Of a stretch of DNA of 8,787 bases, positions 1-5,374 are shown in pieces. The stretch covers positions 1 to 8,787 of the forward strand of contig JAEZZV010000321.1 in the NCBI GenBank assembly GCA_023418375.1. The letters are read 5' to 3'. The position numbers were made by a program, and so were the translations under genes. Each line of letters begins with the position of its first letter. Position 1 is the first letter of the stretch. The notes below the pieces were generated by a model, which ran no database searches, had not been told where the DNA came from, and saw only the letters and a program-made list of their open reading frames with translations. The DNA is from Actinomycetes bacterium (GTDB lineage Bacteria > Actinomycetota > Actinomycetes > Actinomycetales > Cellulomonadaceae).

Positions 1-479
1 GCGCGGCGCAGCCCGTTGATCGCCACCCGCGCGACGCCGCGCGCCGCCGCCGGCGCGTGGTCGACGTACATGTCCGCGCCGCTCCACACCTGCCGCAGCG
101 GGCTGTGGCAGTAGACGACCGTGGACCCGGTGGCCCGCAGGTGGTGGCAGAAGGCGTAGGAGGACGCGAGCAGGTTCCCCTCGACGGGCCTGGTCACGCG
201 GGCCAGGAGCGGGACGGCGAGGCTGGCCTGGCGGTAGTGCCGCTCGCGGAAGGAGCGGGGGTAGCGGATGTCGACCGCCGGGACCCCGGCCTGGTGGAAG
301 ACGTCGGCGTCGCCGCCGAGCGCCACGATCGGCCCGTCCACGGCCACCTCCCGCGCGAGCAGGGCGGACACCCGCTCCGCCCCGCCGAGGACGAAGCAGA
401 AGTCGTGCGCGACCTGCCACCCCCGGGGGACGGGTGGCAGGGCGCCGTCGAGCGTCGGTGTGGTCCTGGTCACGGTCAT
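1..479 (-). CDS. GT4-family glycosyltransferase, N-terminal part (cut by window edge)
   Basis: The frame reads leftward from an ATG at 479-477 and stays open to base 1, so 159 residues are visible and the C-terminal half, with the usual sugar-nucleotide site, is missing. Visible motifs are a GGAERV loop (residues 32-37), typical of the acceptor-side Rossmann domain of GT4 retaining glycosyltransferases, and YCHSPLRQVW (123-132), which matches the Y-C-H-[ST]-P-x-R-x-[VL]-W signature of bacterial GT4 enzymes acting in surface polysaccharide synthesis. The start is well supported: a GAGGGG Shine-Dalgarno site lies seven bases upstream, and the ATG overlaps the TGA of the upstream gene as ATGA, so the two genes are probably translationally coupled. 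It likely acts at the cytoplasmic face of the membrane, adding a sugar to a lipid-linked intermediate. Donor and acceptor cannot be read from the sequence. Confidence 0.85.
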   Translation of the reverse strand, partial: MTVTRTTPTLDGALPPVPRGWQVAHDFCFVLGGAERVSALLAREVAVDGPIVALGGDADVFHQAGVPAVDIRYPRSFRERHYRQASLAVPLLARVTRPVEGNLLASSYAFCHHLRATGSTVVYCHSPLRQVWSGADMYVDHAPAAARGVARVAINGLRR

Positions 480-1450
480 GGCGCATCCCCTCGTGCTGCG
501 TCGACCCGGACGGCCCGCGACGCGGCGGCCAGCCGGAGGTCCTCGGTCGTCAGTGCGTCGGCCTCGCGCATGAGTGCCAGGCCCCGCGCGTCGGCCACCG
601 TGGCGATCTGCTCCTGGTGGTCGTCCACGTGCTCGCCGAACCGGGCGCGACGCGGGACCAGGACGGGGACCGAGCCCGCCTGCAGGCAGCGGAGGAACGT
701 CCCGACCCCCGCGTGCGACACGACGACGTCCGCCCGGTCGATCTCCGCGCGGAACTCCTCGTCGCTCATCATCGGCCGGGCGTCCACGGGCAGGCCGGAC
801 ACGTCCGTGACGCCCGTCTGCCAGACCACCTCCCAGTCGGGAGGCACGATCGCCAGCATGCGCTCGACGAGTCGCCGGAACTGCCAGGGGCGAGTCGTGC
901 CGAGCGTGACGAGGACCCGCCGGGGCTCGGGGGCGCCCGCGGCGGGCTCCGTCGCGAACGCGTCCAGGAGGCTGTGCTCGTAGCGCCAGCGGCGCCCGGC
1001 GTTCTGCGGGTACTGCGTGTAGACCGGCACCCACGGCAGGCCGGCCAGCACGCGTCCGGCCAGCGACGGTCCGGTGGAGCGGGCGAGGCTCTCCACGTAG
1101 ACCGGCCGCGCGCCGACGAGCCGGGCGAGCGGGAGGGCGGACAGCGCGAGCGCCGCGCCGGTGCTGTACACCGTGTCGACACCGTGGCGGCGCAGCGCGG
1201 CGAGCACCGGGGGAGTGCGGCGCAGCGCGGTGAACCACTGGCGGGCGTGGACGGGCGGGACGAAGACGACGTTCTCGTCGCGGAGCATGCTCTCGCTCTG
1301 CGGCGTCCGGTGGGTGATCCAGACGCCGTCGCGGTAGCGCTCGGGCTCGAGCATCGGGGCCAGGGTGTGGAGCTGCACGAGGTGTCCCCCGGTGGTCGCC
1401 ACGAACGCAGGCACGGGTGTCGCGGCTGGCTGCACCCCATAACGATGCAT
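476..1450 (-). CDS. Fused Alg14/Alg13-like (PssD-PssE-type) glycosyltransferase
   Basis: From ATG 1450 the product has 324 residues. The N-terminal half resembles Alg14/PssD: an ATTGGHLVQL loop (18-27), YSTGAALAL (95-103) and YVESLAR (118-124). The C-terminal half resembles Alg13/PssE and the GT28 C-terminal domain: VLVTLGTTR (179-187), VVSHAGVGT (243-251) and the basic-then-EHVDDHQ segment (267-279) that closes over the UDP-sugar in this family. In many bacteria and in eukaryotes these halves are two proteins forming one UDP-sugar transferase; here they are one chain. It likely transfers a UDP-linked sugar, often GlcNAc or glucuronate in relatives, to a membrane-bound acceptor. The start is uncertain. 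The frame opens farther upstream to 1585, but that part crosses an AT-rich non-coding stretch. ATG 1450 has no Shine-Dalgarno site, and GTG codons at 1435 or 1414 would also leave the GGHL loop intact. A leaderless transcript is possible. It is followed by a GT4 gene with an ATGA overlap. Confidence 0.85.
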   Translation of the reverse strand: MHRYGVQPAATPVPAFVATTGGHLVQLHTLAPMLEPERYRDGVWITHRTPQSESMLRDENVVFVPPVHARQWFTALRRTPPVLAALRRHGVDTVYSTGAALALSALPLARLVGARPVYVESLARSTGPSLAGRVLAGLPWVPVYTQYPQNAGRRWRYEHSLLDAFATEPAAGAPEPRRVLVTLGTTRPWQFRRLVERMLAIVPPDWEVVWQTGVTDVSGLPVDARPMMSDEEFRAEIDRADVVVSHAGVGTFLRCLQAGSVPVLVPRRARFGEHVDDHQEQIATVADARGLALMREADALTTEDLRLAAASRAVRVDAARGDAP

Positions 1451-1550
1451 TCCATGAGCAATATGCACAACTGGAGGCGTGTTAAATCTGCGTAGCAGGG
1501 TCGGACCGCGTCCGGCATGGTGGGGGTGACCCGTCGACGGAAGTGAGCAC
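1451..1550. promoter_or_regulatory. Divergent intergenic spacer, AT-rich
   Basis: This spacer separates the leftward Alg14/13-like gene from the rightward GT4-like gene and should hold promoters for both. Bases 1436-1492 are strikingly AT-rich against the surrounding DNA. For the leftward gene, CATATT on the minus strand (1465-1460) could be a -10 box serving a leaderless or nearly leaderless message, but I see no good -35. For the rightward gene, TGTTAAAT (1480-1487) resembles an extended -10, also without a clear -35. A short inverted repeat, TGCAT (1446-1450) and ATGCA (1463-1467), straddles the presumed left start. The region is well supported as a spacer; the individual sites are weak. 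Confidence 0.45.
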
Positions 1551-2543
1551 ATGGCCGACTCGAGACCACCCGTGGTGCACGTCACCTGGCAGCGGCATGC
1601 CGGCCGCGCGACCGAGATCGCGCACGCCCTGGGCGGGCGTCCGCTGCACGTGTACGACGCGCGGCTGACGAGGCGCTGGCTGGTCCCCCTGCGCTACCTG
1701 CTGAGCGTGCTCGCCACGGCCGGCGGGCTCGTGCGGCTCCGCCCCCGGGCGGTGGTGGTGACCAACCCGCCCGTGTTCCCGGGTGTCGTGGTGGCCGCCT
1801 ACTGCGCCGTGGCGCGCGCCCCCTTCCTGCTCGACTCGCACACCAGCTCCTTCGGGGTGAAGGGCAACGCCGTGAGCCGGCGCCTGCTCGGGGTCACGCG
1901 ATGGCTGGCCCGGCGGTCGAACGGCGTGATGGTCACCGTCGAGGAGTACGTCCGCCTCGTCGAGTCGTGGGGCGCGCGCGGCCTGGTGGTGCACGAGGCG
2001 CCCCCGGTGGTCCCGGCCCCGGGCGCCGCGCGGCGCCCGGACGGAGAACGCCCCCGCGCGCTCTTCGTGGGCATCTTCGCCGACGACGAGCCGGTCGCCG
2101 AGGTCCTGAAGGCGGCGGCGCTCGTGCCGGAGGTGGACGTGGCCGTCACCGGCGACGTCGCCCGGTGCCCGGCGGCCCTGCGGGCGTCGGCGCCGGCGAA
2201 CGTGCGGTTCGTCGGCTTCCTCGACCAGCGCGCCTACGCGGCCGAGCTCGCGGGCGCGGACGTCGTCCTCGCACTCACGACGGAGCCGACGTCCGTCATG
2301 CGGGCCGCGTACGAGGCCGTCTACGCGTGCCGGCCGCTCGTGGTCTCGGACTGGCCCGCGCTGGCAGAGGTGTTCCCGTACGCGCACCGGGCGGCGAACG
2401 AGCCGGCGGCGCTCGCGGAGGCGGTCCGCGCCGCGCTCGCCGGGGCGGATGTCGAGGCGCTCGAGGCGGCGGCTGCGGTGCAGCGGGAGCGCTGGTCGGG
2501 CCAGCTCGCGGCGGTGCGGCGTGCGCTGGCCCTGGACGTGTGA
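1551..2543 (+). CDS. GT4-like (GT-B fold) glycosyltransferase
   Basis: The 330-residue product has the two-Rossmann-domain look of a GT-B glycosyltransferase. The N-terminal domain opens with VVHVTWQRHAGRATEIAHALG (from residue 8), a pattern of GT4-like polysaccharide enzymes, followed by VVVTNPPVFPG (68-78) and the strand-loop FLLDSHTSSFG (92-102). The C-terminal domain includes LFVGIFADDEP (171-181), NVRFVGFLD (217-225), ADVVLALTTEPTS (236-248) and YEAVYACRPLVVSDWPAL (254-271), the last equivalent to the E-A-x-A-x-G-x-P-V-V donor-site helix of GT4 enzymes. A Cys (260) stands where many relatives have Gly. Length suits a single-domain-pair transferase with no export signal, so it is probably cytoplasmic or peripheral to the membrane. 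The start is set by GGAAG seven bases before the ATG. It is first in a rightward block with the GT2 gene 101 bases downstream. The sugar specificity is unknown. Confidence 0.8.
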   Translation: MADSRPPVVHVTWQRHAGRATEIAHALGGRPLHVYDARLTRRWLVPLRYLLSVLATAGGLVRLRPRAVVVTNPPVFPGVVVAAYCAVARAPFLLDSHTSSFGVKGNAVSRRLLGVTRWLARRSNGVMVTVEEYVRLVESWGARGLVVHEAPPVVPAPGAARRPDGERPRALFVGIFADDEPVAEVLKAAALVPEVDVAVTGDVARCPAALRASAPANVRFVGFLDQRAYAAELAGADVVLALTTEPTSVMRAAYEAVYACRPLVVSDWPALAEVFPYAHRAANEPAALAEAVRAALAGADVEALEAAAAVQRERWSGQLAAVRRALALDV

Positions 2544-2569
2544 CGGCGGCCGTGTGACATTTTACCCGG

Positions 2570-2598
2570 TGGACTACCTCGCAAATCGGTCCTAACGT
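2570..2598 (+). promoter_or_regulatory. Candidate sigma-70-type promoter for the GT2 gene
   Basis: TGGACT (2570-2575) and TAACGT (2593-2598) are separated by exactly 17 bases, in a locally AT-richer part of the 101-base gap between the two rightward glycosyltransferase genes. The -35 matches TTGACA at four of six positions, and the -10 keeps the T-A-n-n-n-T core. Transcription would start near 2605 and leave a leader of about 40 bases ending in a strong Shine-Dalgarno site. It argues that the GT2 gene can be transcribed independently of the upstream gene. This is a consensus match by eye only. Confidence 0.35.
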
Positions 2599-2644
2599 GT
2601 CCGACGGCGCATCCCCCGCCGCCCCGCCGCACGACGGAGGTCAC

Positions 2645-3589
2645 ATGCCCGGCACCGCACCCGTCGTGAGCATCGGGGTCCCCGTCTACAACGGCGAGCG
2701 CTTCGTGCGCGAGGCGCTGACGAGCCTCCTCGCCCAGGACTTCGGCGACCTCGAGGTCGTCGTCTCCGACAACGCCTCGACCGACGGCACCGAGGAGATC
2801 TGCCGCGACCTGGCCCGCGCCGACCACCGTCTGCGCTACGTGCGGCACCCCGTCAACCGCGGCGGGGCCGCGAACTTCAACGCGGCCTTCCACCTGCGCC
2901 ACCCGGACGCCCGGTACTTCAAGTGGGCGGCCTCGGACGACGTCCACGACCCGGCCTACCTCTCGACGGTCCTGGCCGCTCTGCGCGCCGACCCGGGCGC
3001 CGTCCTCGGCCACTGCCACGCGGGCGACATCGACGAGCAGGGCCGCCCCCTGCGCGAGTGGGGCGACCAGGGCCTGCCCGTCGGGCACGACGACGTCGCG
3101 GTGCGCTTCGGCGCGCTGGCCCGCCGCAACTACCAGTGCTTCGCCATCTTCGGCGTGGTGCCCGTCCCGGTGCTGGCGGCCACGCGGCTCCTCGGCTACT
3201 ACGCCGAGTCCGACCGGGTGCTCCTGGCGGAGCTGTCGCTGCGCGGCAGGTTCGTGGAGGTCCCGCAGGTCCTGTTCCACCGCCGCCAGCACGACGCGCG
3301 GTCGGTGCGGCTGTACCCGACGGCGCGGGACCGCGTGGCCTGGTTCAACCCCGACCTCGTGGGCCGGCCGGTGTTCCCCGAGTGGCGGCTGGGCCGCGGG
3401 TACCTCGGGGCGGTCGCGCGCACCCCGCTGCCGGTGGCCGACCGGGCGCGGTGCCTGGGGCAGATGGCCGCGTGGTCCGTCGGGCACGCGCCGCACCTGG
3501 CGCGCAACGTGGGTCGCACCACGAAGGACGTCCTCGGCGGTCGGACGCCGGTACGCCGCGTCGCGCCGCTGACCGCCGGGCGGGGCTAG
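2645..3589 (+). CDS. GT2-family glycosyltransferase (GT-A fold)
   Basis: The 314-residue product is a classic inverting GT2 enzyme. It begins with VVSIGVPVYNGERFVREALTSLLAQ (from residue 7), followed by the nucleotide-binding SDNASTDGT (41-49) and NRGGAANFNAAF (71-82). The metal-binding D-x-D equivalent is ASDDV (96-100), and the acceptor-side segment is ESDRVLLAELSLRGRF (188-203). FHRRQHDARS (211-220) is the histidine-rich loop often following it in this family. It should add one sugar from a nucleotide-sugar donor to a growing oligosaccharide on the cytoplasmic side. There is no membrane segment like those of synthase-type GT2 proteins. I chose ATG 2645 because GGAGG lies five bases upstream. 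An in-frame GTG at 2597 would add 16 low-complexity residues and would overlap the candidate -10 box. Its TAG stop shares the tetranucleotide CTAG with the stop of the convergent acyltransferase gene. Confidence 0.9.
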   Translation: MPGTAPVVSIGVPVYNGERFVREALTSLLAQDFGDLEVVVSDNASTDGTEEICRDLARADHRLRYVRHPVNRGGAANFNAAFHLRHPDARYFKWAASDDVHDPAYLSTVLAALRADPGAVLGHCHAGDIDEQGRPLREWGDQGLPVGHDDVAVRFGALARRNYQCFAIFGVVPVPVLAATRLLGYYAESDRVLLAELSLRGRFVEVPQVLFHRRQHDARSVRLYPTARDRVAWFNPDLVGRPVFPEWRLGRGYLGAVARTPLPVADRARCLGQMAAWSVGHAPHLARNVGRTTKDVLGGRTPVRRVAPLTAGRG

Positions 3590-3595
3590 GCCGGC
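3575..3595. terminator. Weak inverted repeat at the GT2/acyltransferase convergent junction
   Basis: GCCGG (3575-3579) and CCGGC (3591-3595) can pair across an 11-base loop that holds the shared CTAG stop. There is no untranslated spacer here, so any terminator for either gene must lie in or beyond the coding ends. The stem is only five base pairs with no T-run, so it is a weak candidate, and pairs of this size arise often by chance in GC-rich DNA. Confidence 0.15.
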
Positions 3596-4761
3596 TGTCG
3601 CCGCCTCACCATCCGGGACGCCGAGCGTGACAGGGCGATCGAGGGGCGTTCGACGACGTGGTAGAAACCTGCAGCCACCGGCAGCGCGAGCACGGCGCCG
3701 ACCGTCGCCGCGGGCCATGGTCCCCACGCGCCGGCGGCGAGCACGGCGAGGGCGACGATGGCGAGGTCGTGCACGAGGTACAGGCTGAACGAGCGGGTGC
3801 CCACCCACTGCGCGGCCGGACGCTCGAGCCCGGCGCGCAGCGCCCTCCAGTGCAGGGCGAGGAGGAGAGCGCCGACCGCGCCGGCGATCGTCGCCGCGCT
3901 CGCTGCCGCCTCCGCGAGCCTCGGTGCGTCGGGCAGCCCGTGGACGAGCCAGCGTGCCGTCAGGAGGCACGCGACGCCGACGGCCGCCGTCGCCCACGCC
4001 AGGCGGGGGAAACGCCGTGCGTCGACCCAGGGGCCCAGGCCGGCGAACCGGTCCTGGTGCAGTGCGAGGAGGACGCCCAGGCCGAAGACCGGCAGGTAGC
4101 GCAGCGCGAGGGAGCCGGTCACGGTTCCCACGCCGATCATCGTCAGCAGCGCGCCGACCTCGAGCAGTGCGAGGGCGGGGCGGCGTCGGCGCAGCAGGAG
4201 GACGTACGCGGGAAGGGCGAGGGAGAAGGGGACCTCCCACCGCAGGGACCACAGCGGGGGGTTCAGCAGGCCCGCGCCGTCGACCAGGAGGGCGTCGTGC
4301 CAGACCTCGCCGAGCGGCGCGGCCGCACGCTCCGCGAGCCAGGCGCTGGTCCCGGAGCCGGCGCCGGGCACGGGCAGCGCGGCCTTGAGCGCGACGGCGG
4401 CGGCGAGCGACGCCCAGACGGGCAGGTACAGCCGCACGAGCCGACGCGGGTAGTACGCCGACCAGCGGATCGGTCCGCGCATCGCCGGGAGTGCGAGGAC
4501 GAAGCCGCTGAGGACGAAGAACACGAGCACGGCCTCTTCGCCCGCCCAGAGGATGTGCAGCGGGGTGTGGGTGAGCGCCCAGACGACCCCGGACTCGCCG
4601 GCGGCACTCTGCTCCGCCTGGACCCGGGCGAAGGTGGGGTCCACCTGCAGCGCGTGGTGCACGACGACCATGAGAGCGGCGATGCCGCGCACGCCGTCGA
4701 GGGCGCGGACGCGCGAGGTGTCCGCCTCGGTGCGCTGCGGCGCACGGGCGGTGGAGATCAT
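3586..4761 (-). CDS. Acyltransferase-3 (OafA/YrhL-type) membrane protein
   Basis: From ATG 4761 the product has 391 residues, normal for a stand-alone acyltransferase-3 protein without a fused SGNH domain. Family signatures are RALDGVRGIAALMVVVHHA (19-37) with the conserved R, E/D-G-R-G-like and H positions, FFVLSGFVLA (81-90) in a transmembrane segment, RRLVRLYLP (106-114), the NPPLWSLRWEVPFS segment (167-180), and SFSLYLVHD (324-332) near the end. About ten hydrophobic segments are visible, and a basic tail (RRRQPA) ends the chain. Relatives move acetyl or other acyl groups across the membrane onto sugar hydroxyls, so O-acylation of this locus's glycan is the likely role. ATG 4761 lacks its own Shine-Dalgarno site but overlaps the stop of a 22-codon leader ORF that has one. 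An in-frame GTG at 4818 would add 19 residues but sits 17 bases from that site, so I prefer 4761. The gene is convergent with the GT2 gene, overlapping by four bases. Confidence 0.9.
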   Translation of the reverse strand: MISTARAPQRTEADTSRVRALDGVRGIAALMVVVHHALQVDPTFARVQAEQSAAGESGVVWALTHTPLHILWAGEEAVLVFFVLSGFVLALPAMRGPIRWSAYYPRRLVRLYLPVWASLAAAVALKAALPVPGAGSGTSAWLAERAAAPLGEVWHDALLVDGAGLLNPPLWSLRWEVPFSLALPAYVLLLRRRRPALALLEVGALLTMIGVGTVTGSLALRYLPVFGLGVLLALHQDRFAGLGPWVDARRFPRLAWATAAVGVACLLTARWLVHGLPDAPRLAEAAASAATIAGAVGALLLALHWRALRAGLERPAAQWVGTRSFSLYLVHDLAIVALAVLAAGAWGPWPAATVGAVLALPVAAGFYHVVERPSIALSRSASRMVRRRQPA

Positions 4762-4826
4762 CGGGGTGCCTGCCGCGCGGCGAGGGCGCTGGCGGTCGCG
4801 CCGCCGCGCGGGGGACACTGCACCAT
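4758..4826 (-). CDS. Possible 22-codon leader ORF coupled to the acyltransferase gene
   Basis: On the minus strand an ATG at 4826-4824 lies nine bases after AGGAGG (about 4841-4836), the strongest Shine-Dalgarno site in this spacer. It opens a 22-residue frame, MVQCPPRGGATASALAAR then QAPR, ending in TGA at 4760-4758. That TGA overlaps the ATG of the acyltransferase gene as ATGA. The arrangement would deliver ribosomes to a start that has no site of its own. The peptide shows no attenuator-like codon run or hydrophobic segment, so its sequence probably matters less than its translation. Alternatively, the acyltransferase may start at GTG 4818 and the small frame may be incidental. Confidence 0.4.
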   Translation of the reverse strand: MVQCPPRGGATASALAARQAPR

Positions 4827-4868
4827 CCGACGAGGCCTCCTGGGCTGTGGTTGCGGTGCCGCGGAGCG

Positions 4869-4897
4869 TCGAGACGCCCGAACTCTCACGTTACGTT
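4869..4897 (+). promoter_or_regulatory. Candidate merR promoter with tandem CGTTA element
   Basis: TCGAGA (4869-4874) and TACGTT (4892-4897) are spaced by 17 bases, with four of six matches at -35 and the T-A-n-n-n-T core at -10. Initiation would fall near 4904, leaving about 26 bases that include the AGGAG ribosome site of merR. The -10 sits inside the direct repeat CGTTACGTTACG (4889-4900), a natural candidate for autoregulatory MerR binding. The assignment rests on consensus match and position only. Confidence 0.35.
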
Positions 4898-4917
4898 ACG
4901 GAAGGTTTCTTTGTCGC
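4888..4917 (-). promoter_or_regulatory. Candidate promoter for the acyltransferase, overlapping the merR promoter
   Basis: Read on the minus strand, GCGACA (4917-4912) and TAACGT (4893-4888) are separated by 18 bases. The -10 is the same hexamer as that proposed before the GT2 gene at 2593-2598. The message would begin near 4880 and carry a leader of about 120 bases that contains the 22-codon ORF. The element overlaps the proposed merR promoter, so one bound MerR dimer could affect both directions. This is an inference from short matches. Confidence 0.3.
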
Positions 4918-4929
4918 GAGAGGAGCCGC

Positions 4930-5364
4930 ATGCACCTTAGCCAGATCGGCGAGGTGGCCGAACGCCTCGGGCTCTCGCTGCGGACGATCCGCTACTACGA
5001 GGAGGTCGGCGTGGTGACGCCGTCCGCCCGCTCGCAGGGTGGCTTCCGCCTCTACTCCGAGGCCGACGTCGAGCGCCTCGTGCTGGTGAAGTGGATGAAG
5101 CCGCTCGAGTTCACGCTCGACCAGATGCGCGAGGTCCTCGACGCGCTCGACGCCCTCGAGGACCAGGCCCTGTCGGCGGAGCGACGCGCCGAGCTCGTCG
5201 AGCGGCTGGAGATGTTCCGCCTCGCCGCCGAGGAGCGCAGCGCGAACCTGCGCAACCAGCTGCGCATCGCCGAGGAGTTCGCCGCGGACCTCAAGCAGCG
5301 CATCGCCGCAGGCCAGTCACGCGCCGACATCGCGACGACGGTCGGCGGACCCGAGGTTCCCTAG
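4930..5364 (+). CDS. MerR-family transcriptional regulator, cysteine-free
   Basis: The 144-residue product begins with a standard MerR winged-helix domain: SQIGEVAERLGLSLRTIRYYEEVGVV (4-29) is the helix-turn-helix with the hallmark RYYEE, and GGFRLYSEADVERL (37-50) is the wing. From about residue 62 the protein is helical. A long charged stretch (about 80-126, AERRAELVERLEMFRLAAEE onward) is the dimerising coiled coil usual in this family. There is no cysteine anywhere, so it is not a CueR/MerR-type thiol metal sensor nor an iron-sulfur SoxR type, and there is no effector domain after the coiled coil. It may respond to a small molecule or another protein, or act constitutively. The ATG is supported by AGGAG five bases upstream. 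A longer open frame upstream is antisense to the acyltransferase and is not coding. It is divergent from the acyltransferase gene and convergent with the AsnB-like gene, sharing CTAG at the stops. Confidence 0.9.
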   Translation: MHLSQIGEVAERLGLSLRTIRYYEEVGVVTPSARSQGGFRLYSEADVERLVLVKWMKPLEFTLDQMREVLDALDALEDQALSAERRAELVERLEMFRLAAEERSANLRNQLRIAEEFAADLKQRIAAGQSRADIATTVGGPEVP

Positions 5365-5374
5365 CGGCCCTCGG
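5351..5374. terminator. Inverted repeat centred on the merR/asnB shared stop
   Basis: CCGAGG (5351-5356) and CCTCGG (5369-5374) are perfect inverted copies, and their axis falls exactly on the centre of the shared CTAG at 5361-5364. A hairpin would form in either transcript, so it could end both. There is no T-run, which is common for actinobacterial terminators. The stem is short (six pairs, 12-base loop), so chance remains possible. Confidence 0.3.

Noticed and set aside
434..1495. 353-residue plus-strand frame opposite the Alg14/13-like gene
   Set aside because: The minus-strand protein has clear family motifs; this one has none and reads as an antisense shadow.
1479..1529. 16-codon GTG ORF after a GGAGG in the divergent spacer, a possible leader peptide for the GT4-like gene
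   Set aside because: The GGAGG is only one base from the GTG, too close to serve it. The frame does not overlap the GT4-like start at 1551, which has its own site.
1451..1585. N-terminal extension of the Alg14/13-like protein up to codon 1585
   Set aside because: It would cross the divergent spacer and overlap the opposing gene's start, and adds residues unlike the family before the first strand.
1482..2387. 301-residue minus-strand frame opposite the GT4-like gene
   Set aside because: It is His/Arg/Gly-rich with no domain, antisense to a gene with clear GT-B motifs and a good ribosome site.
2321..4252. 643-residue minus-strand frame across three genes
   Set aside because: It lies antisense to the GT4-like and GT2 genes and out of frame with the acyltransferase. 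It is Arg/Pro-rich with no recognisable domain, as expected of open shadow frames in GC-rich DNA.
4901..4907. GGAAGGT as half of a CueR-type copper operator
   Set aside because: There is no matching ACCTTCC half-site at the required distance, and the MerR protein has no cysteines to bind metal.
3658..4929. Upstream extension of the merR frame into a 568-residue protein
   Set aside because: The extension is antisense to the acyltransferase and has low-complexity composition. MerR domains start at the N-terminus, and ATG 4930 has AGGAG upstream.
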